This document shows positions 25,308 through 34,163 of a stretch of 64,000 nucleotides of DNA, piece by piece (positions within the stretch are counted from its first letter, which is position 1; every line of letters begins with the position of its first letter). The notes under the pieces are model-generated. The model saw only the letters and a program-made list of their open reading frames with translations, was not told the origin of the DNA and made no database searches. The translations under genes were made by a program, and so were the position numbers. Source of the DNA: Fibrobacter succinogenes (GTDB taxonomy: Bacteria; Fibrobacterota; Fibrobacteria; Fibrobacterales; Fibrobacteraceae); contig CACWNW010000003.1 of assembly GCA_902762305.1 (NCBI GenBank), positions 1-64,000 on the forward strand, written 5' to 3'.

Positions 25308-26753
25308 TTGCCCACCAAACGAACTATAATCGCTTCGCTTTTCTGGAAATACTGCGAGCGACTGGGGACACAGCTGACCCAGTTCGTCGTCTCCATTGTA
25401 CTCGCACGAATCCTTGCCCCCGATGATTTTGGCGTGGTCGCCCTCGCCATGATATTCATCGCCATTGCGAATATCTTTGTCCAGAGCGGGCTCAACACCG
25501 CCCTCATACAGAAGAAAGAAACGGACTTCCTGGATTTCTCCTCGGTATTCTGGGCCAGCCTCGGCGTCTCGTTTATCGCCTACGCCGTGTTCTACGTAGC
25601 GGCTCCGTTCATCGCCGACTTCTACGGGAAAGAATCCCTTGCGCCGGTAATCCGGGTGCTTTCCCTGTCCATTCCCATAGGCGTCCCGTACTCCATCCAG
25701 TACGCCTATGTCGTCAAGAACATGATGTTCCGGAGCCTGTTCTACCGGAGCCTCGGTGCAATGATACCTTCGGGCATTGCGGGCATCGCGGCAGCAGTGT
25801 ACGGAGCAGGCGTATGGGCAATCGTCATCCAGCAGCTGTCCATCAGCGTCCTGAACATATTCATCATGTGGTTCCTAGTCCCGTGGCGCCCCAGTCTGGA
25901 TTTCTCGCTTCAGCGGCTCAAGGCACTATTCAGCTTCGGCTGGAAACTCCTCTGTTCGTCGCTCCTCGACACCCTATATTCCAACCTGCGCGGGCTCATC
26001 ATCGGCAAGGTTTTCTCGCCGGCGGACCTCGCCTACTACAACCGCGGTGACCATTTCCCGAACCTGGTCGTGAACAATATCGACAATTCAATCCAGTCGG
26101 TAATGCTGCCCTCCCTTTCGGCATACCAGGACGACCGTCCCATGATGAAAAAGCTCATGCGGCGTTCGATTGTCACAAGTTCATTCCTGATTATCCCGAT
26201 GATGGCCGGGCTCGCCATGCTGGCAAAGCCCCTGATCATATTCCTGCTGGGCGAAAAATGGTTGCCCTGCGTCCCGTTCGTACAAATCTACTGTTTCATT
26301 TACGCATTCAGGCCCATCCACACGTCGAACCTCTCGGCAATCAACGCCATGGGCCGCAGCGACATATTCCTCAAGCTGGAAATCATCAAGAAAATCTTCG
26401 GACTCGTTTTCCTGTTCGGAGGCCTCGCCATCTTCAGATCTCCCCTCGGTATCGCCTACGGCGCCGTCCTTTCCACGATTTCCTGCATTTTCATCAACGC
26501 GCACCCCAACAAGAGGATGCTGGGTTATGGCTACTTCGAACAGCTAAAGGATATCATGCCCTCCTTCGCCCTTTCGGCCTTCATGGCGGTATGCCTCTAC
26601 CTGTTCAGCCTCATCGACCTCCACATTTACCTATCCGCGGCAATACAGATTGTGCTGGGAATCGTGCTGTACTTCGGTATAGCGAAATTACTACATTTCG
26701 AATGTCTGGACTACCTGATAGAGACAATAAAAGGATTTCGTCATGGAAGATAA
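25308..26753 (+). CDS. Polysaccharide flippase (Wzx/WzxC-like)
   Basis: A 481-residue polytopic inner-membrane protein of the polysaccharide transporter branch of the MOP superfamily, with about 12-14 predicted helices and the N-terminal pattern FVVSIVLARILAPDDFG-VVALA typical of WzxC-like flippases. It moves lipid-linked repeat units to the periplasm. The start is TTG (25308), immediately after the TAA of the Wzc-like gene, so translation is coupled; no ATG occurs early enough. The 3' end overlaps the aminotransferase start by 11 bases. Confidence 0.9.
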   Translation: MPTKRTIIASLFWKYCERLGTQLTQFVVSIVLARILAPDDFGVVALAMIFIAIANIFVQSGLNTALIQKKETDFLDFSSVFWASLGVSFIAYAVFYVAAPFIADFYGKESLAPVIRVLSLSIPIGVPYSIQYAYVVKNMMFRSLFYRSLGAMIPSGIAGIAAAVYGAGVWAIVIQQLSISVLNIFIMWFLVPWRPSLDFSLQRLKALFSFGWKLLCSSLLDTLYSNLRGLIIGKVFSPADLAYYNRGDHFPNLVVNNIDNSIQSVMLPSLSAYQDDRPMMKKLMRRSIVTSSFLIIPMMAGLAMLAKPLIIFLLGEKWLPCVPFVQIYCFIYAFRPIHTSNLSAINAMGRSDIFLKLEIIKKIFGLVFLFGGLAIFRSPLGIAYGAVLSTISCIFINAHPNKRMLGYGYFEQLKDIMPSFALSAFMAVCLYLFSLIDLHIYLSAAIQIVLGIVLYFGIAKLLHFECLDYLIETIKGFRHGR

Positions 26754-27855
26754 ACTGATTACCGTCACCTCGCCGCTCCTCCCTTCCCTTGACGAATTCA
26801 TCCCGATGCTCAAGGATATCTGGGACCGCAAATGGCTCACGAACAACGGGCACTACCACAAGGAACTCGAAAAGTCGCTCGCTGAATATCTCGGAGTCAA
26901 GTATATCAGCCTTTTCACGAACGGCACGCTGCCGCTCATCACGGCCCTCCAGGCCATGCGAATCACCGGCGAAGTGATTACTACACCGTATAGTTTTGTC
27001 GCGACGACGCATTCCATCTGGTGGAACGGCCTCAAGCCCGTCTTTGTCGATGTCGACGAAAAGACCGGCAACATCGACCCGGAAAAAATCGAAGCGGCGA
27101 TTACCCCGCACACCACGGCCATCATGCCGGTGCACGTGTACGGCACGCCGTGCAACACGAAGCGCATTCAGGAAATTGCCGACGTCTACGGGCTCAAGGT
27201 CATTTACGATGCGGCACACGCCTTTGGCGTCAAGGTGAACGGAGAATCCATCCTCAACGCAGGCGACATGAGCACGCTCAGCTTCCATGCGACAAAGGTA
27301 TACAACACCGTAGAAGGCGGCGCCCTCGTCTGCCACGATGAAGCCACCAAGAAGCGCATCGACTACCTGAAGAATTTCGGCTTTGCCGGCGAAACGACTG
27401 TCGTCGCTCCCGGCATCAACAGCAAGATGGACGAAATCCGCGCAGCCTACGGGCTCTTGAACCTGAAGCAGGTGGACGATGCCATCGCAAGGCGCAAGGC
27501 GACCGCGGAACGCTACAGGGCAGCCCTCAAGGATGTTGCCGGCATCCGCATGCTCGAAGACGTCGAGGGAGTGCACCACAACTACGCCTATTTCCCGATT
27601 TTCATCAGCGAGGAATACGGCCTGAGCCGCGATGCCCTCTACGAGAAGTTGAAAGAACACAACGTATACGGCCGCCGCTACTTCTACCCGCTCATCAGCA
27701 CGTTCAGCGCCTACAAGGGGCTCGAATCGGCCAGACCCGAAAACCTGCCCATAGCCCACAAACTCGCCGACCAGGTCCTTTGCCTGCCCATGTTTGCCGG
27801 GCTCGACAACGAAAGCATCGACAGGATTATCGATATCGTAATCCACAAGAAGTAA
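26743..27855 (+). CDS. DegT/DnrJ/EryC1/StrS-family sugar aminotransferase
   Basis: A 370-residue PLP enzyme. The N-terminus has WLTNNGHYHKELEKSLAEYLG and FTNGTLPLITALQAM (cofactor phosphate site), then PVHVYGTPCNTKRI and YDAAHAFGVK (Asp contacting the pyridine N), and the Schiff-base Lys185 in SFHATKVYNTVEGGAL. Family members transaminate keto-sugars of nucleotide sugars, making amino-sugars for surface glycans. AAGGATTT precedes the ATG, and it overlaps the flippase gene. Next to an ATP-grasp ligase it may instead make a substrate for amide formation. It is not of the class normally making 2-aminoethylphosphonate, although a role there cannot be excluded. Confidence 0.9.
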   Translation: MEDKLITVTSPLLPSLDEFIPMLKDIWDRKWLTNNGHYHKELEKSLAEYLGVKYISLFTNGTLPLITALQAMRITGEVITTPYSFVATTHSIWWNGLKPVFVDVDEKTGNIDPEKIEAAITPHTTAIMPVHVYGTPCNTKRIQEIADVYGLKVIYDAAHAFGVKVNGESILNAGDMSTLSFHATKVYNTVEGGALVCHDEATKKRIDYLKNFGFAGETTVVAPGINSKMDEIRAAYGLLNLKQVDDAIARRKATAERYRAALKDVAGIRMLEDVEGVHHNYAYFPIFISEEYGLSRDALYEKLKEHNVYGRRYFYPLISTFSAYKGLESARPENLPIAHKLADQVLCLPMFAGLDNESIDRIIDIVIHKK

Positions 27856-27870
27856 TACGGACTTACACCC

Positions 27871-29172
27871 ATGGCGAACAAAAAGAACATTCTCGTTTTT
27901 CCGTGCGGTTCCGAAATCGCCCTGGAAGTCTATAGGTCCGTAAAGAACTCCACGCACTTCAACCTGATCGGGGCCAGTTCCATCGACGACCACGGGAAAT
28001 TCGTATTCGAGAACTACGTGGACGGCCTCCCCTTCATCACGGCGCCGGACTTCATTCCCGCCATCAAGAAGATCGTCGCGGACCATGCGGTAGACGCAAT
28101 CTACCCGGCCATGGACGCCGTCATCGAAATTCTGAAGAAGAACGAAAAAGAAATCGGCTGCAAGGTGATTGCGTCCGACGTGGAAACTACGCAGATTTGC
28201 CTTTCCAAGACCAAGACGTACAAGGCCCTGGGCGGCACTGTCAAAATTCCCAAAGTCCTTTCCGCATACAAGCTCCTGCAGGTTGGCGACAGCGCCTTCC
28301 CCATATTCGCGAAGCCCGACATCGGCTACGGTAGCCGCGGCGCCAAGAAAATCACGAGCGTCGAAGACCTCAAGGCGCACATGGATCAGTACCCGTCGTG
28401 CATCCTTTCGGAATTCTTGCCGGGCAAGGAATACACTGTAGACTGCTTTACCGCAAGCGATGGCGAACTGCTTTTTGCCGCGGCGCGCGAACGCAGCCGC
28501 ATCATGAACGGCATCAGCGTCAACACGAAGCCCGTCAAGGAAAATCCCGAAGAGTTCGAGGTCTTCGCAAGGAAAATCAATGGCGCCATCAAGTTCAGGG
28601 GCGCATGGTTCTACCAGGTCAAGCGTGACGCTAGCGGCGAACTCACCCTCCTCGAGGTCGCAAGCCGTTTCGGCGGGTCTTCTTCGCTGTTCAGGGCGCA
28701 AGGCATCAACTTCGCGCTGATGTCGCTGTTCGACGCCTTCGACATTCCCGTGTCCATCCTCCGCAACAACTACGACGTGGAAATGGACCGCGCTCTCGAC
28801 AACAAGTACAAGCTCAGCCTGAAATATGGCGAAGTCTTTGTCGATTTCGACGACTGCGTCTACCTGGAAAAGCAGTTCGTGAACGACGCCCTGATGGCGT
28901 TCCTGTACCGTTGCATCAACAACGGCATCAAGGTTACGCTCCTTTCCCGCCACGACGACGTGAAACTCGGCAAACTCGACGACCTGCTGGACAAGCTGCG
29001 CATCCGCCAGGTGTTCGACCGCGTTATCCACCTGGACCCGAGCCAGAAAAAGATTGACTTTATCGACAACACCGATTCAATTTTCATAGACGATTCCTTC
29101 GCCGAGCGCAAGGCCGTCGCCGACAAGTTCCATATCCCGGTATTCAGCCTGGACATGGTGGAGGCTCTATAA
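27871..29172 (+). CDS. ATP-grasp ligase fused to a HAD-like domain
   Basis: A 433-residue cytoplasmic fusion. Residues 1-310 are a carbamoyl-phosphate-synthase-like ATP-grasp: pre-ATP-grasp Rossmann strand ILVFPCGSEIALEVYR, ATP-binding FAKPDIGYGSRGAKKI, SEFLPGKEYTVDCF and the metal-binding LLEVASRFGGSS. Residues ~325-433 are HAD-type: FVDFDDCVY (nucleophile Asp), TLLSRH (motif II) and SIFIDDSFAERK (motif IV). ATP-grasp enzymes of this type join a carboxylate to an amine; the HAD part could be a phosphatase or a regulatory relic. Such fusions occur in surface-glycan loci, where amino-acid or similar groups are attached to sugars. Substrate unknown. It shares one base with the next gene. Confidence 0.85.
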   Translation: MANKKNILVFPCGSEIALEVYRSVKNSTHFNLIGASSIDDHGKFVFENYVDGLPFITAPDFIPAIKKIVADHAVDAIYPAMDAVIEILKKNEKEIGCKVIASDVETTQICLSKTKTYKALGGTVKIPKVLSAYKLLQVGDSAFPIFAKPDIGYGSRGAKKITSVEDLKAHMDQYPSCILSEFLPGKEYTVDCFTASDGELLFAAARERSRIMNGISVNTKPVKENPEEFEVFARKINGAIKFRGAWFYQVKRDASGELTLLEVASRFGGSSSLFRAQGINFALMSLFDAFDIPVSILRNNYDVEMDRALDNKYKLSLKYGEVFVDFDDCVYLEKQFVNDALMAFLYRCINNGIKVTLLSRHDDVKLGKLDDLLDKLRIRQVFDRVIHLDPSQKKIDFIDNTDSIFIDDSFAERKAVADKFHIPVFSLDMVEAL

Positions 29173-29924
29173 TGGATATGCCCTTTGATATAAAGCGCGT
29201 GCAGGACCGCCTTTTTGCAATGGCGAAGACTATCGCCACCATCCTCGAAAAGAACGACATTCCCTACGAAATCGCATTCGGCACACTTCTCGGGGCCGTA
29301 CGCCACGGCGGGTTCATCCCCTGGGACGACGACTTTGACTTTTTCCTGTTCGACGACACCTACGAGAAAGCGATGGATGTTCTTGCCAAAGAACTCCCAG
29401 CAGACATGTTCCTCGAAAACGAAAAGACCGAGCCGAACTTTTTCCATGCATGGTCCCGCGTTAAGGACACGGGCACCGAATGCACGTACGAACATTACCC
29501 GCAAGACGAAATCTATTCGCATCACGGGCTCTGCGTCGACCTGTTCAGGATCAAGAAAATCAACGCTCGCGATTTCGCCCAGTTCCGCTACGAGCATGCA
29601 GTCGCCTATATCGACCGCCGCAAAGCCCTCGGGCTCATTTCCCCCGAAGAATACGAGAAGCGCAAGGCTTCTTTCGATGCACGCAAGCCTACTGAAGTCA
29701 TCAACGAAGACCGCGAAATTCTTGCCTATCCGTTCGACATCGGCAAGCAATACCCCGAAGACGTATTCCCGCTCAAGCGCTACAAAATCGGCGACTACGA
29801 TTTCTGGGGCCCGGTCAATCCCGACCGCATCCTCACCATGCGCTACGGCAAATACATGGAATTGCCTCCGGTAGAAGCGAGAATTCCCCATTTCGGCAGT
29901 GTCACGTTTATCGAAAAGGAATAA
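29172..29924 (+). CDS. LicD-family phosphotransferase (first of three)
   Basis: A 250-residue protein with the LicD core [20 protein letters not shown] followed by the conserved DLFRIKKI segment. LicD proteins move phosphorylcholine or related phospho-groups from CDP derivatives onto glycans at the cytoplasmic membrane face; the DDD acidic triplet binds metal. The start overlaps the previous stop (TAATG). It is immediately followed by a cytidylyltransferase gene, giving a donor-making plus donor-using pair. It is the shortest of the three paralogues and clearly divergent from the other two. Confidence 0.9.
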   Translation: MDMPFDIKRVQDRLFAMAKTIATILEKNDIPYEIAFGTLLGAVRHGGFIPWDDDFDFFLFDDTYEKAMDVLAKELPADMFLENEKTEPNFFHAWSRVKDTGTECTYEHYPQDEIYSHHGLCVDLFRIKKINARDFAQFRYEHAVAYIDRRKALGLISPEEYEKRKASFDARKPTEVINEDREILAYPFDIGKQYPEDVFPLKRYKIGDYDFWGPVNPDRILTMRYGKYMELPPVEARIPHFGSVTFIEKE

Positions 29925-29928
29925 TGCA

Positions 29929-30321
29929 ATGAAACGCGTTATTACGTACGGAACTTTCGACCTCCTCCATTATGGTCACATCAACCTGCTCAGGCGCGCG
30001 AAGGCCCTCGGCGACTACCTCATCGTAGCCCTTTCGACCGACGAATTCAACTGGAACGCCAAGCAGAAAAAGTGCTACTTCAGCTACGAGAAGCGCAAGC
30101 AGTTGCTGGAAGCCATCCGCTACGTGGACCTCGTGATTCCCGAAGAAAACTGGGAGCAGAAAAAGACCGACGTGAAGGAATACCACATCGACACGTTCGT
30201 GATGGGCGACGACTGGAAAGGCAAATTCGATTTTCTTAAGGAACAGTGCGAAGTCGTGTACCTGGAGCGCACTCCGGAAATCAGCACGACGCAAATTAAG
30301 AAAGATTTGGAGAACAAATAA
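29929..30321 (+). CDS. CTP:phospho-alcohol cytidylyltransferase (TagD/GCT-type)
   Basis: A 130-residue nucleotidyltransferase. The two signature motifs are intact: [20 protein letters not shown] (HxGH) and [12 protein letters not shown] (RTxxIST). Size and sequence fit glycerol-3-phosphate cytidylyltransferases, which make CDP-glycerol; related enzymes activate other phosphorylated alcohols. The ATG at 29929 is preferred to 29899 because homologues start here and it follows the previous stop by 4 bases. It sits between LicD genes, which would use the CDP-linked product as donor. Confidence 0.9.
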   Translation: MKRVITYGTFDLLHYGHINLLRRAKALGDYLIVALSTDEFNWNAKQKKCYFSYEKRKQLLEAIRYVDLVIPEENWEQKKTDVKEYHIDTFVMGDDWKGKFDFLKEQCEVVYLERTPEISTTQIKKDLENK

Positions 30322-30323
30322 TC

Positions 30324-31262
30324 ATGAGTGTTAAGCAACTTATCATCAAATGCATGGGTCCCCTTTATCCAATCCTTTTCAAGACAAAAATCAGGAACAG
30401 AAAACTGGAAAAAGAAGTCAAGAACCTCACATTCCAGGTCAACTATCTGAAGCACCACTGCGATATCGGGCTGTTGAAACCCGCATCGGGCGTACTCCGT
30501 GAATTCCAGCTTGCCGAAGTTGATTTTGCAGACTACATTCTCGGCCTGCTCAAGCCCTACGGCATCCAGATGTACCTTGAAGGCGGCGCCCTGCTCGGTG
30601 CCAAGCGCCACAAGGGGTTCATTCCCTGGGACGACGATATCGATGTCGCCATGGCCCGCAGTGACTACAACAAATTGCTCGATGTGCTGAAGACAGACAC
30701 CAACTTCAAGTGGATTGATTCTTCCAAAAAGACGGGCTACTATTCCGAAAATATCGTCGTCAAGACGCCCCACTGCATGCACGTATTCAACGGCACCTGC
30801 CTGAGGGACGCCAGGAATCTCGAGTTCTTCCCGAACGACTTCCTGAAGGAAGACGTGACCGAAGAACAGTACCTCGCCTTCAGGGAAAAGGTCATCACCT
30901 TCATGCGCGTTCCGCATACCTGGAAGGAAATTTTCGACTTCTACGAAACCAACTGGAAGGAAAGCGGCATCTACTCGCTGGAACCGACTTCCCGAATCGT
31001 TCCGGGGCTCGGCAACTGGGACTTGACCATGTACGGGTTCCACGGTTTCAGGAATCACGACGACGTGTACCCCCTGACGACCATCAAGTTCGAAGGCAAG
31101 GAATTCCCGTGTCCGAACAAGGCCGAAGAAATCCTGAACCGCGAATACGGGAAGAGCTGGCGCAACTACCCCAACGACATTGGCATTCCGCACACGCTGG
31201 TGGACAAGAACAGGTACTTCGAAATGACCGGCGAGCCCCTGATCGACTTCAAAGAATTCTAG
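30324..31262 (+). CDS. LicD-family phosphotransferase (second of three)
   Basis: A 312-residue LicD protein. An N-terminal basic/amphipathic helix (VKQLIIKCMGPLYPILF) may dock it to the membrane and is followed by a short coiled segment. The core is [21 protein letters not shown] with the acidic DDDID metal site. The C-terminus contains LNREYGKSWRNYP, the usual LicD end motif. It begins 2 bases after the cytidylyltransferase stop. It probably transfers a CDP- or CMP-activated group made nearby; which one is not decidable from sequence. Confidence 0.9.
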   Translation: MSVKQLIIKCMGPLYPILFKTKIRNRKLEKEVKNLTFQVNYLKHHCDIGLLKPASGVLREFQLAEVDFADYILGLLKPYGIQMYLEGGALLGAKRHKGFIPWDDDIDVAMARSDYNKLLDVLKTDTNFKWIDSSKKTGYYSENIVVKTPHCMHVFNGTCLRDARNLEFFPNDFLKEDVTEEQYLAFREKVITFMRVPHTWKEIFDFYETNWKESGIYSLEPTSRIVPGLGNWDLTMYGFHGFRNHDDVYPLTTIKFEGKEFPCPNKAEEILNREYGKSWRNYPNDIGIPHTLVDKNRYFEMTGEPLIDFKEF

Positions 31263-31265
31263 ACC

Positions 31266-32177
31266 ATGACCGAGCCCGAAAGAATCGTTGCCAGCGGGAT
31301 TGTCCCGCCGAATTTCCTGGACGAAGAAGTCCAGTGCGAATTCCTCGTCGATTCCCACAGGAAAAAAATCTGGGCGGTGGAACTGGAGCTGATGTTGGAA
31401 ATCGACAGGGTCTGCAAGAAGCACAACCTGAGATATTTCCTCATGTGCGGCACCCTGCTCGGCGCCATAAGGCACAAAGGGTTCATCCCGTGGGATGACG
31501 ACGCCGACCTGGCCATGCCCCGCGAGGACTACGAAAAATTCATCCGGCTCGGTAGCGAATTCAAGCACCCCATCTTTTTGCAGACCCCGTATACGGACAG
31601 CGACTACGCCGCATCGTTTGCGCGCGTACGCAATGCGAACACGAGCGCGATAAGCCCCATCATCAAGTACCAGAAGATGAACCAGGGGCTCTTCGTCGAC
31701 ATCTTCCCGCTGGACAACCTTGTCGAGGAAGGCGCCCAGGAACGCTACGCGCAGATAAACCGTCTCAACATCGAGAACGGGACATTCATGCGCCTGACCA
31801 ATCCGGAACTGAACGAGAAGAACAGGCAGCGCGTCGCCGCGTACAATCGTGACCACATGAAGGATTTCGAGGAAATCCAGCGGATCGCAACGATGTACAA
31901 CGACCGGAAAACGGACAAGCTGGCTATAATGCTCTTCACGGCCGAACCGCTGGAAATCAATACCTGGAATGCAGTGGATTTCGAAAGCTCGGTCGAGGCC
32001 GAATTCGCCGGCCACATGTTCCCCATTCCGTCTGGGTACAAGAATATCCTGACACAGGCCTATGGCGACTACATGGCCTTCCCGCCCGTAGAGGAGCGCG
32101 GAAAGCACCACGGGCACTATATCCTGGAGCCGGACATCCCATACAAGGAATTCCTGGAAAAAGACTGCAAAGCTTAA
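31266..32177 (+). CDS. LicD-family phosphotransferase (third of three)
   Basis: A 303-residue LicD protein with core [21 protein letters not shown], then GLFVDIFPLDNL and the closing LTQAYGDYMAFPPVEER, all standard for the family. It is the last gene of the rightward operon, 3 bases after the second LicD, and ends 8 bases before the shared terminator. Three LicD paralogues in one operon imply at least two or three different acceptor sites or donors on the same glycan. Confidence 0.92.
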   Translation: MTEPERIVASGIVPPNFLDEEVQCEFLVDSHRKKIWAVELELMLEIDRVCKKHNLRYFLMCGTLLGAIRHKGFIPWDDDADLAMPREDYEKFIRLGSEFKHPIFLQTPYTDSDYAASFARVRNANTSAISPIIKYQKMNQGLFVDIFPLDNLVEEGAQERYAQINRLNIENGTFMRLTNPELNEKNRQRVAAYNRDHMKDFEEIQRIATMYNDRKTDKLAIMLFTAEPLEINTWNAVDFESSVEAEFAGHMFPIPSGYKNILTQAYGDYMAFPPVEERGKHHGHYILEPDIPYKEFLEKDCKA

Positions 32178-32184
32178 TACAAAA

Positions 32185-32220
32185 GGGTTCGCTACTACCG
32201 CAGCGAACCCCAATTTTTTT
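32185..32220. terminator. Bidirectional terminator between the LicD and phosphonate operons
   Basis: Stem GGGTTCGCT / AGCGAACCC (9 bp, 8-base loop) followed by CAATTTTTTT on the plus strand and by TTTTGTATTAAG on the minus strand. It ends both converging operons. Confidence 0.9.
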
Positions 32221-32234
32221 AGCACCTCTAGATA

Positions 32235-33416
32235 TTATTTCTTTGGAGCAAACGGCTCGATGATGTTCTTGATGATAAAGTCGGCCGTCTTCTCGATATC
32301 CTCGAACGCGACGCGCTTCGGCAAGTCGACGTTGAAAGCCTTCTTCACCTTCGCCACAAGTTCGTCGGTATAGACGAGCGTGCCGTTTTCCACATTCTCG
32401 ATGCCGTCGCAGTAGATGGACTTGCGGTTCGCCGCACGCATGTCATCCATGCCGAAGAGCGAAGTATCGAACGAGACTTCCGCCTTCGCGCCATCGATGA
32501 GCACTGGGTAACCACCGATTTCGCCATCGACACCGGGCGCATGCACCTTGGTCACTGTCTTTTCGCGGAGAGCCGTCAAGATGGAATCGATGATATTGAA
32601 GTTGCTCGAAGCGTTCATCATGTTGCGCTTCTGGTCCACCGGCATCGGGATGGAGCAGGCAGCAAGCACTTCGGCCTGGTCGAACGGCAAATCCTTACCA
32701 TCCTTCTTGAAGTTCAAGAGCAGCGTCTGGCCTTCGGCGTGACCTTCCTTGGAAATCACCACGTCGTGGAAATGGCTTACCGCGAGCGTCACGTCGATAT
32801 CGTTCAGGTTGTCGATACCGTACTTTTCGGCCATAAAGAACTTCATGCGCGGAATGAGGTGGTTCAGGTTGCCGCTACCGAAATCGAAGTACGTCTTGCC
32901 GGCGGACTTGAGCCAGGGAATCACCGCGTCGGAATACGAGGTATTGATGGTCACCGCATTGGAACCCGCCTTCTCGTAAGCGGCCATGATGTTCTTCGCA
33001 TAACGGATGGAAAGCGGAGACCAGATGCCGTAAGCGCGCAGGTTGCTCCACGAGATGCTCCCGTACTTGAGGCCCGAATACACGCGGCTGCTGTTCACGA
33101 TAAAGTCGGGATTTGCCTTCTTGATTGTCGCGGCAATGCTGTCGACATCGTTCAGGTCGCAGTCACCGAGAATTTCAATCTGGCTGCGCAGTTCACGACG
33201 AATTGTCGCTGCCGTGCGGACGATGTTCACGTCCATCTGCATCTTGGCGGCATTGCGGCCCGCGACGACGATTTTCAGCTGCGGGTCACGGAGGCTCACC
33301 AGGAAGTCGAGCAGGAACGTACCGACGCTCCCGAGCCCGATAATCATGATGGTAATCGTCTCGTTCTTTTCGACCTTGGACTTGAGCAGTGCAATTTTCT
33401 TGTTCAAGATTTCCAT
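32235..33416 (-). CDS. Saccharopine-dehydrogenase-like NAD(P)-dependent oxidoreductase
   Basis: A 393-residue protein with a Rossmann site MIIGLGSVGTFLLDFLVSL and VVAGRNAAKM (residues ~24-55), then FIVNSSRVYSGLKYGSISW. It belongs to the broad saccharopine-dehydrogenase/homospermidine-synthase-like fold. It is the last gene of the PEP mutase operon, 3 bases after the nucleotidyltransferase stop. Position suggests it reduces or condenses a phosphonate intermediate, for example phosphonoacetaldehyde or an imine formed from it; this is inference and no characterised phosphonate pathway enzyme of this family is known to me. An AAGGA-type ribosome site lies within the end of the upstream gene. Confidence 0.7.
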   Translation of the reverse strand: MEILNKKIALLKSKVEKNETITIMIIGLGSVGTFLLDFLVSLRDPQLKIVVAGRNAAKMQMDVNIVRTAATIRRELRSQIEILGDCDLNDVDSIAATIKKANPDFIVNSSRVYSGLKYGSISWSNLRAYGIWSPLSIRYAKNIMAAYEKAGSNAVTINTSYSDAVIPWLKSAGKTYFDFGSGNLNHLIPRMKFFMAEKYGIDNLNDIDVTLAVSHFHDVVISKEGHAEGQTLLLNFKKDGKDLPFDQAEVLAACSIPMPVDQKRNMMNASSNFNIIDSILTALREKTVTKVHAPGVDGEIGGYPVLIDGAKAEVSFDTSLFGMDDMRAANRKSIYCDGIENVENGTLVYTDELVAKVKKAFNVDLPKRVAFEDIEKTADFIIKNIIEPFAPKK

Positions 33417-33419
33417 ATC

Positions 33420-34163
33420 CTACTCCATAAGTTCACGGACAATGTTGTAGTCCGCAACGGTGTTACAGTTATACCAGGCATCAAACGTGACCACATCGTA
33501 TTCTTCACGGGAAAGCTTGTTGAAATACGCCTGGATAATCTCGAGGTTCGTTCCCTGGAGCTGCTTCTCGGTCAGGGAAGCGACGGCCTCGTGCAGTTTT
33601 TCTGCCGACTGGAACTTCCACATCTGCGCAGAATTGAATACCGCCAGGAACGGTTCCGGAATCATGAGCGAAGAATGGTTCGTGTCGTACAGATAATGCG
33701 GACGGCCATCCGTCGATACGTAAAGCGCCACGGCCTTGTTCGAATAGATGGGTTCGCGATTGATCGTGAGCACGCTCTTTTCGCTATCGTAAACCGGCTT
33801 GAAATTTTCCTTCAAGAAGAACAGGTCGCCTTCGACGAAGGTGACATCGCCCGGTTCCTTCACCGCTTCTATGCCCTTGTACAGGCTGTAGCCCGAACCG
33901 TAGTCCTTAAAGTGCTCGTTATAGGCAAGTTCGATCCTGTCACCGTACGCCTGAAGGTTTTCCTTCACGTAGGCTTCGAGAGCGGAATAGAGGTAGCCGC
34001 CCACGATGATGTACTTGTCGTATTCGCCGCAGTTTTTGATAAGCTGGTTCAACAGCGCAAACTTCGGGGAATCCTTATAGTAAAGGCACTTCAGGGTTTC
34101 CTTTTCGGTATCCCTGTTGAAGCGTGTCGCCGTACCGGCAACGGTAATAATCAAGTACTTCAT
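33420..34163 (-). CDS. MobA/LicC-like nucleotidyltransferase, candidate phosphonate cytidylyltransferase
   Basis: A 247-residue NTP transferase. The N-terminus IITVAGTATRFN...KCL is the family's G-x-x-x-R...K nucleotide site, and NEHFKDYGSGYSLYKG plus FVEGDLFFLKENF correspond to the base- and metal-binding segments of LicC/PntC-type CTP transferases. The start at 34163 overlaps the epimerase stop by 4 bases (ATGA), preferred to an in-frame codon at 34184. Placed in a PEP mutase operon it most likely makes the CMP-phosphonate donor for the LicD proteins, as nucleotidyl activation is common in bacterial phosphonate clusters. It could instead activate a sugar phosphate. Confidence 0.75.
   Translation of the reverse strand: MKYLIITVAGTATRFNRDTEKETLKCLYYKDSPKFALLNQLIKNCGEYDKYIIVGGYLYSALEAYVKENLQAYGDRIELAYNEHFKDYGSGYSLYKGIEAVKEPGDVTFVEGDLFFLKENFKPVYDSEKSVLTINREPIYSNKAVALYVSTDGRPHYLYDTNHSSLMIPEPFLAVFNSAQMWKFQSAEKLHEAVASLTEKQLQGTNLEIIQAYFNKLSREEYDVVTFDAWYNCNTVADYNIVRELME

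Noticed and set aside
26743-27855. Treating the DegT-family enzyme as the missing 2-aminoethylphosphonate transaminase
   Set aside because: Its motifs are those of sugar-nucleotide aminotransferases and it belongs to the opposite operon; the idea is left open but not claimed.
26611-29031. 806-codon antisense frame across the aminotransferase and ATP-grasp genes
   Set aside because: It spans two well-identified genes in antisense and shows only Val/His/Asp-rich low-information sequence typical of a codon shadow.
30120-32225. 701-codon antisense frame across the LicD genes
   Set aside because: Same codon-shadow character; the LicD motifs on the other strand are decisive.
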